Positions 14,501 to 27,600 of a stretch of DNA of 64,000 nucleotides are shown here, piece after piece. This DNA comes from Amaranthus tricolor (Eukaryota; Streptophyta; Magnoliopsida; Caryophyllales; Amaranthaceae). Position numbers and translations under genes: made by a program. Position 1 is the stretch's first letter. Every line of letters begins with the position of its first letter. The stretch is from positions 18,776,006 through 18,840,005 of the forward strand of contig NC_080056.1 of the NCBI RefSeq assembly GCF_026212465.1. Reading direction: 5' to 3'. The notes below the pieces were generated by a model, which worked only from the letters and a program-made list of their open reading frames with translations, was not told the origin of the DNA and ran no database searches.

Positions 14501-17033
14501 CTATTTAGTGAATATGATTGTGTGGAAGTTTTTAAAATTGAAAATCATAGTCATATGCTTTAAATTATGCGTTAAATAGCGATTTTATGGATTTTAAGCT
14601 TTTTTGGCGCTTTCGCGCATAAACTAGCTCAAACTTGGTTTGTGTTGTACGAAACATGCCATACAACGCTATTTGGTATATATTATTGTGTTGAAGTGGT
14701 TAGTATTGAAAATCATATTGATATGCTAGAAATTATGTGCTAAATTGCGATTTTATGTGTTTTTATGCTTTTTTGGCACTTTCGCGCATAAAGTAGCTCA
14801 AACTTAATTTGTTGTGCACGAAACATGGCAGACAACACTATTTGGTATATTTTATTGTGTTGAAATGGTTAGAATTCAAAATCATAATCATATTCTAGAA
14901 ATTACGTGTTAAGTTTTGATTTTACGTGTTTTTAAGATTTTTTGTCACTTTCGCGCATAAACTAGCTCAAACTTGGTTTGTTTTGCACGAAACTTGGCAC
15001 ACAATACTATTTGGTATATATTATTGTGTGGAAGTGATTAGAATTGAAAATCATAGTCATATGCTAGAAATTACGTGTTATCTTGCGATTTTATGGGTTT
15101 TTAAACTTTTGTGGCACTTTTGCCCATAAAGTAGCTCAAACTTGGTTTATTTTGCTCGAAACTTGGCACACAACACTATTTGGTATATATTATTGTGTTG
15201 AATTGGTTAGAATTTAAAATCATATTCATATGTTAGAAATTACGTGCTAAGTTGCGATTTTATGGGTTTTTTTTTAGCTTTTTTGGCATTTTTGCGCATA
15301 AAATAGGTCAAACTTAGTTTGTTTTGTACGAAACTTGGCACACAACACTATTTGGTATATATTATTGTGTTGAAGTGGTTAGAATTGATAATTATATTCA
15401 GATGCTAGAAATTACGTGCTAACTTGCGATTTTATGGGTTATTAAGCTTTTTTGGCACTTTCGCGCATAAAGTAGCTCGAATTTGATTTGTATTGCACGA
15501 CACTTGGCAGACAACAGTATTTTGTATATATTATTGTGTTGAATTAGTTAGAATTGAAAATCACAATCTTATGCTAAAAATTACGTTCTAGGTAGCAATT
15601 TTATGTGTTTTTATGCTTTTTTGGCACTTTTGCGCATAAAGTAGCTCAAACTTAGTTTTTTCTGCAAGAAACTTGGCACACAACACTATTTGGTATATAT
15701 TATTGTGTTGAAGTGGTTAGAATTGAAAAACATATTCATATGCTAGAAATTAAGTGTTAAATTTTGATTTTACGTGTTCTTAAGATTTTTTAGCACTTTC
15801 ACGCATAAAGTAGCTCAAACATGGTTGGTTTTGCACGAACCTTGCCACACAACACTATTTAGTATATATTATTGTGTTGTAGTGGTTACAATTTAAAATC
15901 ATGTTCATATATTCTAGAAATCACTTGCTAAGTTGCGATTTTATAAGTTTTTAATGCTTTTTTGGCACTTTCGCACATAAAGTAGTTCTAACTTGGTTTG
16001 TTTTGCACGAAATTTGGCACACAACACTATTTGGTATATATTATTGAGTGGAAGCGGTTAGAATTGAAAATCATAGTCATATGCTAGAAACTACGTGTTA
16101 AATTGCGATTGTATGGGTTTTAAAGCTTTTTTGGCACTTTCGCGCATAAAGTAGCTCAAAATTGGTTTGTATTGCACAAAACTGGGCACACAACACTATT
16201 TTGTATATATTATTGTGTTGTAGTGGTTAGAATTGAAAATAATATTCATATGCTAGAAATTACGTGTTAAGTTGCGATTTTATGAGTTTTATAGCTTTTG
16301 TGGCACTTTCGCACTTAAAGTAGCTCAAACTTCGTTTGTTTTGCACGATACTTCGCACACAACAGTATTTGGTATATATTATTGTGTTAAAGCTGTTAGA
16401 ATTGAAAATCATATTCATATGCTAGAAATCACGTGCTTAATTGCCATTTAATAGGAATTTATGGTTTTTTGGCTCTTTCGCGCATAAATTAGCTCAAACT
16501 TGGTTTATTTTGCACGAAACTTGGCACACAACAATATTTAGTATATATTATTCTATTGAAGTGGTTAGAATTTAAAATTATAGCCATATGCTAGAAATTA
16601 CGTCTTAAGTTTATATTTTATTTGTTTTTAAGCTTTTTTGGCACTTTCGAGCATAAATTAGCTCAAACTTGGTTTGTTTTGCACGAAACTTTGCACAGCA
16701 CACTATTTGGTATATAATGGTGTTGAAGTGGTTAGAATTGAAAAACATATTCACGTGCTAGGAATTACGTACTAAGTTGCGATTTTATGGGTTTTTAAGC
16801 TTTTGTGGCACTTTTGCGCATAAAGTAGCTCAAACTTGGTTTATTTTGCACGAAACTTGGCACACAATACTATTTGGTATATATAATTGTGTTGTATTGG
16901 TTAGAATTTAAAATCATATTCATATGCTAGAAATTACGTGCTAAGTTTCGATTTTATGGGTTTTTTAGCTTTTTTGGCATTTTCGCGCATAACTTAGGTC
17001 AAACTTGGTTTGTTTTGTACGAAACATGGCATA
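11560..17033. repeat. Macro-repeat copy B within the satellite
   Basis: Second copy of the 1050-6570 segment, sharing the same series of variant monomers. Its right limit is set by the LTR insertion at 17034, and satellite in the same phase continues after that insertion at about 18653. The left limit is approximate because all monomers are related. Confidence 0.8.
15265..16957. repeat. Ten-monomer higher-order repeat, copy 4 (in macro-repeat B)
   Basis: Counterpart of 4818-6499 shifted by about 10.45 kb, with the same sequence of marker monomers and a length of about 1.69 kb. A fifth copy starts at about 16958 and is interrupted at 17034 by an LTR element. The same order resumes after it at 18653 (GTGCTAACTTGCGA, then TTTGTATTGCACGACAC). 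Confidence 0.75.
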
Positions 17034-18652
17034 TGTAGAATCAATTAGGAACGGGAACAGCAAAAAGAGGGGGGGTGAATTGTTGTTGTTACTAGTTTAA
17101 GCGTTTTTGCCCTTGTTTTTGCGGAATTGAATAAAATAAATAAAGCTTAAACTTAGAGCGAAATAATTAAAAGAGACAAACGATTTTTACGTGGAAACCT
17201 TCTAGGCCTAAATAGAAGGAAAAACCACGGAATTTCTAAATTCTCTACTATGTTCAAGGCAACTCGTTACAATTACATTAAACATCTTACTTCACTCGAA
17301 GCGCATCAACTACGCCAACTCTTCTCTCTCAAATTGCTTCACTCAAAGCAACAAACTTAGCTTCACTAAAAGCTAGACACCACACTAGCTTCACTAAAAG
17401 CTATATCCTTAGCTTTACTCAAAGCGATTCTCTTTTTTAGCTTCACTAGAAGCTTTCTAATTCCCCCTAGACTCACCCAAGTCTAGTTACAAAGATTCTC
17501 TCAAAAACCCTTACAAAAGGATAAAAATTCTCTAAAAAGAAAATCAATAAGTTGCACAAGAAAGTATTATAAATTAATTGGCATTTTTAAAACAAAATTT
17601 TCTTGTAAAAATTCTCCCAAAATTACGTATGATTTTATGGGTCATACTAAGGCGAGTTTTGAAGAATAACCGAGTCCACTATTTATAGAGCTAAAATCCC
17701 TAATAAAAAAGAATATTCCAATCCATTATTCCTTATCCAAAATGATCATGGGAATAATGTGGATTTTAATAACCAAGTCTTCCTACGGTTAATCTTAAAA
17801 TAGGCATTTAAACTTGACCAATTCAAGCCCACGGTTATCAATAACCGCTGTTCCCTAAAAATAGGTTATGTTCCCTTAAGCAGCAGTTTCTTCAGCAACA
17901 GTTTCTTCAAGAACAGTTCCTGTTCCCATAATAACGGCTGGAACTTTATGCTATTTATAGAAACGGTTATACTTAATAGGAATGGTTACATGCTAACTAA
18001 TTATAGGAATGATAACCTATTTTCTAAGATAAAGACCGGTTAAAAATAATAGCTAAGACCTATTCAACAACCGCTATTTCAATTTTTAGCAAATCCAATA
18101 TTTACTAAATATAGATCCCAAATAAAGGATATTTAATTTAGAGACTCACACGTAAAGTAATTTTTAGAAAATTTTTTGCCAATTAACTATAATAAATAAA
18201 TGCAACAAACTAATTTCAGTACATTAACTATAAATAATAATTATAAATAAATAACCAGAATTTCCAGTTAACGTAGGCTGACTCCAGTTCAGGAACAGTG
18301 CGCTGTCTCCAATTTTCAGTTTTGTTAGAACATCCAACTTAGAAACAGTAGACCTGCTGTCTCCATTTTACATCCCAAGCGATATACTTATTCTAACATC
18401 TTTCGGATCCTTTTGACACGTACATTTCCATGATCCAAGTCATAGGTACTATTAACGATTATAATCACGACTGAATATCGACCTGCACACAATCTCTAAA
18501 AACATATTTGTTTAAATAACGTGTTGTCATCATCAAAACTCAAGAGGTCCAACAAATTCCCCCTTTTTGATGATGACAAACTTTTAAACAAACTTAAAAA
18601 AAAATTAGAGTAAAATCAATATTATAGAGCATGTCAGAGATTAAAAAAATTA
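17034..18652 (-). mobile_element. Truncated SIRE-like Ty1/copia element: one LTR plus internal stub
   Basis: Read on the minus strand, the LTR runs from 18554 (TGTTGGACCTC) to 17034 (ending TCTACA), 1521 bp with TG...CA ends. Immediately outside its start lies a polypurine tract (18555-18570). About 80 bp of internal DNA follows to about 18652, where satellite resumes. The CATCATCAAAAAGGGGGAA context before TGTTGG is typical of SIRE/Maximus-type copia elements, which is family knowledge. No coding region or second LTR remains. A related LTR in the same orientation lies at 42638-43836; both contain a GAGGGGG..GGTGAATTGTTG block near the left end and TTTTACGTGGAAACCTTCT. About 20 bp of satellite is missing at the right junction and no target duplication is seen. 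Confidence 0.8.
18555..18570 (-). other. Polypurine tract of the SIRE-like element
   Basis: On the minus strand this reads as an A/G-rich run with five consecutive G directly before the TGTTGG start of the LTR. This is the standard position of the plus-strand primer in LTR retrotransposons. Confidence 0.75.
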
Positions 18653-21600
18653 TTGTGTTGAAGTGGTTAGAATTGAAAATCATATTATATACAAGAAATT
18701 ACGTGCTAACTTGCGATTTTATGGGTTATTAAGCTTTTTTGGCACTTTCGCGCATAAAGTAGCTCAAATTTGATTTGTATTGCACGACACTTAGCACACA
18801 ACAGTATTTTGTATATATTATTGTGTTGAATTAGTTAGAATTGAAAATCATATTCGTATGCTAAAAATTACGTTCTAGGTAGCAATTTTATGTGTTTTTA
18901 TGCTTTTTTGGCACTTTCGCGTATAAAGTAGCTCAAACTTAGTGTTTTTTGCAAGAAACTTGGCACACAACACTATTTGGTATATATTATTGTGTTGAAG
19001 CTGTTAGAATTGTAAATCATATTCATATGCTAGAAATCCCGTGCTAAGTTGCCATTTTATAGGATTTTATGGTTTTTTGGCACTTTCGCGCATAAGTTAT
19101 CTCTAACTTGGTTTATTTTGCACGAAACTTGGCACACAACACTATTTAGTATATGTTATTTTATTGAAGTGGTTAGAATTGAAAATCATAGTCATATGCT
19201 AGAAATGACGTGTTAAGTTTATATTTTATTTGTTTTTAAACTTTTTTGGCACTTTCGAGCATAAATTAGCTCAAACATGGTTTGTTTTTCACGAAATTTT
19301 GCACATCACAGTATTTGGTATATAATGGTGTTGAAGTGGTTAGAATTGAAAATCATATTCATATGCGTAAAATTAAGTGCTAAGTTGTGATTTTATGGGT
19401 ATTTAAGCTTTTGAGGCACTTTCGCGCTTAAAGTAGCTCAAACCTTGTTTGTTTTGTACGAAACTTGGCACACAACACTATTTGGTATATATTATTTTGT
19501 GGAAGTGGTTAGAATTGAGAATCATAGTCATATGTTGGAAATTACGTGTTTAGTGTCGATTTTATGGGTTTTAAAGATTTTTTGGCACTTTCGTGCATAA
19601 AGTAGCTCAAACTTGGTTTATTTTGCACTAAACTTGGCACATATAACTATTTCGTATTTTATTGTGTTGAAGTTGTTAGAATTGAAAATAATATTCCTAT
19701 GCTAGAAATTACGTGCTAAGTTGCGATTTTATGGGTTTTTATGCTTTTTTGGCACTTTATAAAGTAGCTCAAACTTGGTTTGTTTTACACGAAATGTGGT
19801 GCACAATAGTATTTGGTAAATATTATTGTGTTGAATTGGTTAGATTTTAAAATCATAGTCATATGCTATAAAGTACGTGTTAAATTTATATTTTTTTGTT
19901 TTTTAAGCTTTTTTGGCAGCTTCGAGCATAAACTTGCTAAAACTTTGTTTGTTTTGCACAAAACTTGGCACACCCCACTACTTGGTATATAGTTGTGTTG
20001 AAGTGGTTAGAAATGAAAATCATATTTATATGCGAGAAATTACCTGCTAAGTTGTGATTTAAGGATTTTAAAGCTTATTTAGCATTTTCGCGCATAAAGT
20101 CGCCCAAACTTGGTTTGTTTTGCACGAAACGTGGCACACAACAGTAATTGGTATATATTATGGTGTTGAAGTGGTTAAATTTTAAAATCATAGTCATATG
20201 CTTGTATTTACGTGTTAAGTTTTGATTTTACGAGTTTTTAAGCTTTTTTTTGCACTTTCGCGCATAAAGAAACTCAAACTTGGTTTATTTTGCATGAAAC
20301 ATGGCACACTACACTATTTGGTATAAATTATAGAGTTGAACTGGTTAGAATTGAAAATCATATTCATATGCAAGAAATTACGTGCTAAGTTGTAATTTTA
20401 TGGATTTTAATGCTTTTTTGGCACTTTCGCGCACAAAGTACCTCAAATTTGGTTTGTTTTGCACGAAACTTGGCACACAACACTATTTAGTATATGTTAT
20501 TCTATTGAAGTTGTTAGAAATTAAAATCATAGTCATATGCTAGAAATTACGTGTTAAGTTTATATTTTATTTGTTTTTAAGCTTTTTTGGCACTTTTGAG
20601 CATAAATTAGCTCAAACTTGGTTTGTTTTTCACGAAACTTTGCACAGCACACTATTTGGTATATAATTCTGTTGAAGTGGTTAGAATTGAAAATCATATT
20701 CATATGCGTGAAATTAAGTGTTAAGTTGTGATTTTATGGATTTTTAAGCTTTTGTGGCACTTTCGCGCTTAAAGTAGCTCAAACTTGGTTTATTTTTCAC
20801 GAAACGTGGCACACATCACTATTTCGTATATATTATTCTGTTGAAATGGTTAGAAATAAAAATAATATTCATGTGCTAGAAATTACGTGCTAAGTTGCGA
20901 TTTTATGGGTTTTAATGCTTTTTTGGCACTTTCGCGCATAAAGTAGCTCAAACTTTGTTTGTTTTACACGAAATGTGGCACACAATAGTATTTGGTATAT
21001 ATTATTGTGTTGAAGTGGTTAGATTTTAAAATCATTGTCATATGCTAGAAAGTACGTGTTAAGTTTATATTTTGTTTGTTTTTAAGCTTTTTTGGTAGTT
21101 TCGAGCATAAACTTTCTCAAACTTGGTTTGTTTTGCACGAAACTTGGCACACCCCACTATTTGGTTTATAATTGAAAATCATAAAGTATTATATTTTGTT
21201 TGTGTTGAAGTGGTAAGAATTGAAAATCATATTCATATGCGAGAAATTACCTGCTAAATTGCGATTTAAGGATTCTTAAGCTTATTTGGCATTTTCGCGC
21301 ATAAAGTATCTCAAACTTCTTTTATTTTGCATGAAACATGTCACACTACATTATTTGGTATATATTATAGAGTTGAAGTGGTTAGAATTTAAAATCATAT
21401 TCATATGCAAGAAATTACGTGCTAAGTTGTAATTTTATGGGTTTGATATATATTATAGTGTTGAACTTGTATATATTCATGGCACACAACACTATTTGGT
21501 ATATATTATTGTGTTGACCTGGTTAGAATTGAAAATTATATTCATATGCTAGAAATTACGTGCTAAGTTGCGATTTTATGGGTTTTTTTGCACGAAACAT

Positions 21601-24600
21601 GGCACACAACACTATTTGGTAAATATTATTTTGTTGAAGTGGTTAGAATTTAAATTCATAGTCATATGCTAAAAAACACGTGTTAAGTTTATATTTTTTA
21701 TGTTTTTAAGCTTTTTTAGCACTTTCGCGCATAAACTAGCTCTAACTTGGTTTATTTTAAATGAAACATGGCATACAACAGTATTTGGTATACATTATTG
21801 TGTTGAAGTGTTTAGAAATGAAAATCATATTCGCATGTGAGAAATGACGTGCTAAGTTGCGATTTTATGGGTGTTATATCTTTTGTGCACTTTTGCACAT
21901 ATAGTAGCTTAAACTTCATTTGTTTTGCACGTAACTTCACACAGAACACTATTTCGTCTATATCATTGTGTTGAAGCGGTTAGAATTGAAAATCAAATTC
22001 ATATGCTAGAAATCACGTGCTAAGTTGCGATTTTATGGGATTTTATGGTTTTTTTGGCAGTTTCGCGAATAAAGTAGCTCAAACTTGGTTTATCTTGCAC
22101 GAAAGTTGGCATACAACACCATTCAGTATATGTTATTCTGTTGTAGTGGTTAGAATTTAAAATCATAGTCATATGCTAGAAATTACGTGTTAAGTTTATA
22201 CTTTATTTGTTTTTAAGCTTTTCTGGCACTTTCGAGCATAAATTAGCTAAAACTTGGTTTGTTCTCCACGAAACTTGGCACACCACACTATTCATATGCT
22301 AAGCTTATTTGGCGTTTTCGCGCATAAAGTAGCTCAAATTTGGTTAGTTTTGCACGAAACATGGCACACTACACTATTTTGTATATATTAATGAGTTGAA
22401 CTTTTTAGAATTGAAAATTATTTTCATATGCTAGAAATTACGTGCTAAGTTGCAATTTTATGGGTTTTAATACTTTTTTGAAACTTTGCGCATTGAGTAG
22501 CTCAAACATGGTTTATTTTGCACGAAACTTCGCACATAACACTATTTGGTATATATTATTCTGTTGAAGTGGTTAGAATTGAAAATCATAGACATATGCT
22601 AGAAATCACGTGTTAGGTTAAGATTTTATTTGTTTTTTAAGCTTTTTTAGCACCTTCGCGCATAAAGTAGATCAAACATGGTTTGTTTTGGACGAAACTA
22701 GGCACCCAACAGTATTTAGTATATATTATTGTGTTGAAGTGTTTAGAATTGAAAATCAAATTCGTATGCGAGAAATTACATGTTAAGTTGCGATTTTATG
22801 GGTTTTAAAGCTTTTGTGGCATTTCGCGTACAATGTAGATCAAACTTAGTTTATTTTGCACGAAACGTGGAACAAACCACTATTTAGCATATATTATTGT
22901 GTTAAAGTGGTTACAATTGAAAAACATATTCATATTCCAGAAATTACGTGCTATGTTGCGATTTTATAGGTTTTTATTCTTTTTTGGCACATTCGCGCAT
23001 AAAGTAGCTCAAACTTGGTTTGTGTTGCACGAAACATGGCATACAACACTGTCTGGTACATATAATTGTGTGGAAGTGGTTAGAATTGAAATCATAGTCA
23101 TATGCTAAAAATTACGTGTTAAGTTTCTATTTTATTAGTTTTTAATTTCTTTTGGCACTTTCGCGCATAAAGTAGCTCAAACTTGGTTTATTTTGCACGA
23201 AACATGGTAGACAAAACTATTTCGTACATATTATTGTGTAGAAGTGCTTAGACTTCAAAATCTTATTCATATACTAAAAAATACGTGCTAAGCTGCAATT
23301 TTATGGGTTTTATGCTTTTTTGGCACAGTCGCGCAAGCAGTACCTCATAATAGGTTTTTTTTGCACGAAACTTGGCAAACAACACTATTTGTTATATATT
23401 ATTGTGTTGAAGTGGTTAGAATTGAAAATCATATTCATATGCTAGAAATTACATGCTAAGTTGCGATATTATGGATTTTTATGCTTTTTTGGCACTCTCG
23501 CGCATAAAGTAGCTCAAACTTGGTTTGATTTGCACGAAACATGGCACACAACACTATTTAGTATATATTATTGTGTTCTAGTGGTTACAATTGAAAATCA
23601 TATTCATATTCTAGAAATCACGTGCTAAGTTGCGATTTTATGGGTTTTTCTACTTTTTTGACACTTTCGTGCATAAAGTAGCTCAATCTCGGTTTTTTTT
23701 TGCACGAAACGTGGCACACAACGGTATTTGGTATATATTATTGTGTTGAAGTGGTTAGATTTGAAAATCATAATCATATGATAGAAAATACGTGTTGCGT
23801 TTTGATTTTACGGGTTTTTAAGGTTTTTTTGCACTTTCGCGCATAAAGTAGCTCAAAATTAGTTTGTTTTGCACGAAACTTGGCACACAACACCATTTAG
23901 TATGTATTATTGTGTTGTAGTGGTTACAATTCGAAATCTTATTCATATTCTAGAAATCACGAGCTAAGTTGCGATTTTATGGCTTTTTATGCTTTTTTGG
24001 CACTTTCGTGCATAAAGTAGCTCAAACTTTGTTTGTTTTGCACGAAACTTGGCACACAACACTATTTGGTATACATTATTGTGTGGAAGTGGTTCGAATT
24101 GAAAATCATAGTCATATGCTAGAAATTACGTGTTAAGTTGCAATTTTATGGGTTTTTAAATTTTTTTGGCACTTTCGCGCATAAAGTTGCTCAAACTTGG
24201 TTTGTTTTGCACGAAACTTGGCACACAACACTATATGGTATATATTGTTGTGTTGAAGCGATTAGAATTGAAAATCTTATTCATATACTATAAATCACGT
24301 GCTAAGTTGCGATTTTAAAGGTTTTTATGGTTTTTTAGCACATTCGCGCAAAAACTTGCTCAAACTTGGTTTTTTTTGCAACAAAACTTGGCACACCACA
24401 CTATTTGTTATATAATTGTGTTCAATTGGTTAGAATTGAAAATCTATTCATATACTAGCAATTACCTACTAAGTTGCGATTCTATGGATTCTTAAGCTTA
24501 TTTGGAATTTTTGCGCATAAGGGAGCTCAAATTTGATTTGTTTTGCACGAAACATGGAACACAACATTATTTGGTATATAATATTGTGTGGAATTGGTTA

Positions 24601-27600
24601 GAATTTAAAATCATAGTCACATGCTTGAAATTACGTGTCAAGTTGCGATTTTATGGATTTTTAAGCTTTTTTGGCACTTTGGCGCATAAAGTAGCTCAAA
24701 CATGGTTTATTTTGCATGAAACTTGGCACAAAATTCTAGTTGGTATATATTATTGTTTTGAAGTGGTTGTAATTGAAAATCATATTCATATGCTAGAAAT
24801 TACGTGCTAAGTTGCGATTTTATGGGTTTTTAATCTTTTTTGGCATTTTCGCGCTTAAATAGCTCAAACTTGGTTTGTTTTGTACGAAACTTGGCACATA
24901 ACACTATTTGGTATATATTATTGTGTTGAAGTGGTTAGAAATGAAAATCATTGTCAGTTGCTAGATATTACGTGCTAAGTTGCGATTTTATGGGTTTTTA
25001 AGCTTTTTTGGCTCTTTCTCGTATAAAGAAGCTCAAACTTGGTTTGTTTTACACGAAACTTGGCACAAAACTCTATTTGGTATATATATTATTGTGAGGA
25101 AGTTATTAGAATTGAAAATCATAGTTATACGCTAGAAATTACGTGTTCAGTTGCAATTTTATGGGTTTTTAAGCTTTTATGGCACTTTCGCGCATAAAGT
25201 AGCTCAAACTTGGTTTGTTTTGCATGAAACATGGCACAGAAATCTATTTGGTAGATATTATTGTGTGGTACTGCTTAGAATTGAAAATCATGGTCATATG
25301 CTAGAAATTACGTGTTAAGTAGCGATTTTATAGATTTTTAAACTTTTTTGGCACTGTCGCGCATAAAGTAGCTCAAACTTGGTTTGTTTTGTACGAAACA
25401 TGGCACACAACACTATTTGGTATATATTAGTGTTGAAGTGGTTAGAATTGAAAATTATGTTGCGATATTATGGGTTTTTAAGCTTTTTTGGCAGTTTCGT
25501 GCATAAAGTATTTCAAACCTCGTTTGTTTTGCAAAAAACATGGCACACAACACTATTTGGTATATTTTATTTTCTTGAATTGTTTAGCAATGAAAATAAT
25601 AATCATATGCTAGAAATTACGTGTTAAGTTTTGATTTTACGGGTTTTTAAGCTTTTTGGCACTTTCGCGCATAAACAACTCAAACTTGGATTGTTTTGCA
25701 CGAGACTTGTCACACAACAGTATTTGGAATATATTATTGTGTTGAAGTGGTTAGATTTGAAAATCATAGTCATATGCTAGAAATTACGTGTTACGTTTTG
25801 ATTTTACGGGTTTTTAAGCTTTTTTTGCAATTTCGCGCATAAAGTAGCTCAAACTTAGTTTTTTTGCACGAAACATGGAACACAACACTATTTAGTATAT
25901 ATTATTGTGTTGCAGTGGTTATAATTGAAAATCATATTCATATTCTAGAAACAACGTGCTAATTTGCGAATTTATGGGTTTTTATTTTTTTTTGGTACTT
26001 TCGCGCATAAAGTAGCTCAAACTTGGTTTGTTTTGCACGAAACTTGGCACACATGAGTATTTATTATATATTATAGTGTTGTACTGGTTATAATTGAAAT
26101 TCATATTTATATTCTAGAAATCACGTGCTTAGATGCGATTTTATGGGTTTTTATGTTTTTTTGACACTTTCGTCCATAAAGTAGCTCAATCTTGATTTCT
26201 TTTGCACGAAACTTTGCACACAACGGTATTTGGTATATATTATTGTGTTGAAGTGGTTAGATTTCAAAAATATAGTCATTTGCTAGAAATTACGTGTTGC
26301 GTTTTGATTTTACGGGTTTTTAAGCTTTTTTTACACTTTCGCGCATAAAGAAGCACAAACATAGTATGTTTTGGAAGAAACTTGGCACACAAAACTATTT
26401 AGTATATATTATTGTGTTGTAGTGGTTACAATTGAAAATCATATTCATATTCTACAAATCACGTGCTAAGTTGCGATTTTATGGGTTTCTATGTTTTTAT
26501 GGCACTTTCGTGCATAAAGTAGCTTAAACTTGGTTTATTTTGCACAAAACATGGCACACAACACTATTTGGTATATATTATTGTGTGGAAGTGGTTAAAT
26601 TGATAATAACAGTCATATGCAGGAAATTACGCGTTAAGTTGCAATTTTATGAGTTTTTAAGTTCTTTTTGCACTTTCGCGCATAAAGTAGCTCAAACAAG
26701 GTTTATTTTGCACGAAACTTGGCACAAAACACTATTTGGTAAATATTATTGTGTTGAAGTGGTTAGAAATGAAAATCATATTCATATGCTATTAATTACG
26801 TGCCATGTTGCGAATTTATGGATTAATTACGTGCCAAGTAGCTGAAACGTGGTTTATTTTACATGAAACATGGGACAAAACAGTTTTAGGTATATAATAT
26901 TGTGTTGAAGCGGTTAGAATTGAAAATCATATTCATATGCTAGAAATCACGTGCTATGTTGCAATTTTATGGGTTTTTACGGTTTTAGGCACTTTCGCGC
27001 ATATAGTAGCTAAAAATTGGTTTATTTTTCACGAAACTTGGCACACAACACTATCATGTATGTATTATTCAGATGAAGTGGTTCGAATTGAAAATCATAG
27101 TCATATGTAGAAATTAGGTGTTAAGTTTATATTTTATTCCTTATTATGCTTTTTTGGCACTTTCGCGCATAAACAAATTCAAACTTGGTTTGTTTTGCAA
27201 GAAACTTGTCACTCCACACTATTTGGTATATAATTGTGTTGAAGTGGTTAGAATTTAAAATCATATTCATATGCGAGAAATTATCTGCTAAGTAGCGATT
27301 CTATGGATTTTTAAGCATATTTGGCATTTTTGCGCATAAAGTTGCTTTAATTTGGTTTGTTTTGCACGAAAGTTGCCACACAATTATATTTGGTGTATAC
27401 TATTGTTTTGAACTTATTTGAATTGAAAATTATATTCATATGCGAGAAATTACGTGCTAAGTTGCGATTTTATGTGTTTTTAAGCTATTATGGCACTTTC
27501 GCGCATAAAGTAGCTCAAACCTTATTTGTTTTGCACGAAACTTGGCACACAACACTATTTGGAATATATTATTGTGTGGAAGTGGTTAGAATTGTAAATC

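Larger units (their letters stand above)
1..17033. repeat. Satellite array, ~170-bp monomer, block 1
   Basis: Direct reading shows head-to-tail monomers of about 168-171 bp, for example successive GCATAAA motifs at 252 and 421. Each monomer carries the landmarks CGCGCATAAAGTAGCTC, TTTTGCACGAAACTTGG, CACAACACTATTTGG, TTAGAATTGAAAATCAT and GTTGCGATTTTATGGG. Monomers fall into variant types, such as GTGCGGAAG with TGCTGGAAATT versus GTGTTGAAG with TGCGAGAAATT, and these recur in fixed order. The monomer length is not a multiple of three, so short ORFs running through it are chance. The size matches plant centromeric or pericentromeric satellites in general; centromere function is inference. Confidence 0.97.

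Noticed and set aside
139..16900. Many plus-strand ORFs of 60-146 codons in the satellite, with similar peptides (MVYIIV..KWLELKII..)
   Set aside because: They are translations of the satellite monomer. The period is not a multiple of three, frames change each monomer, and stops recur; no codon or protein signal is present.
1..17033. CRISPR-like or regularly spaced repeat array
   Set aside because: Repeats are contiguous ~170-bp monomers with no unique spacers, in a plant genome.
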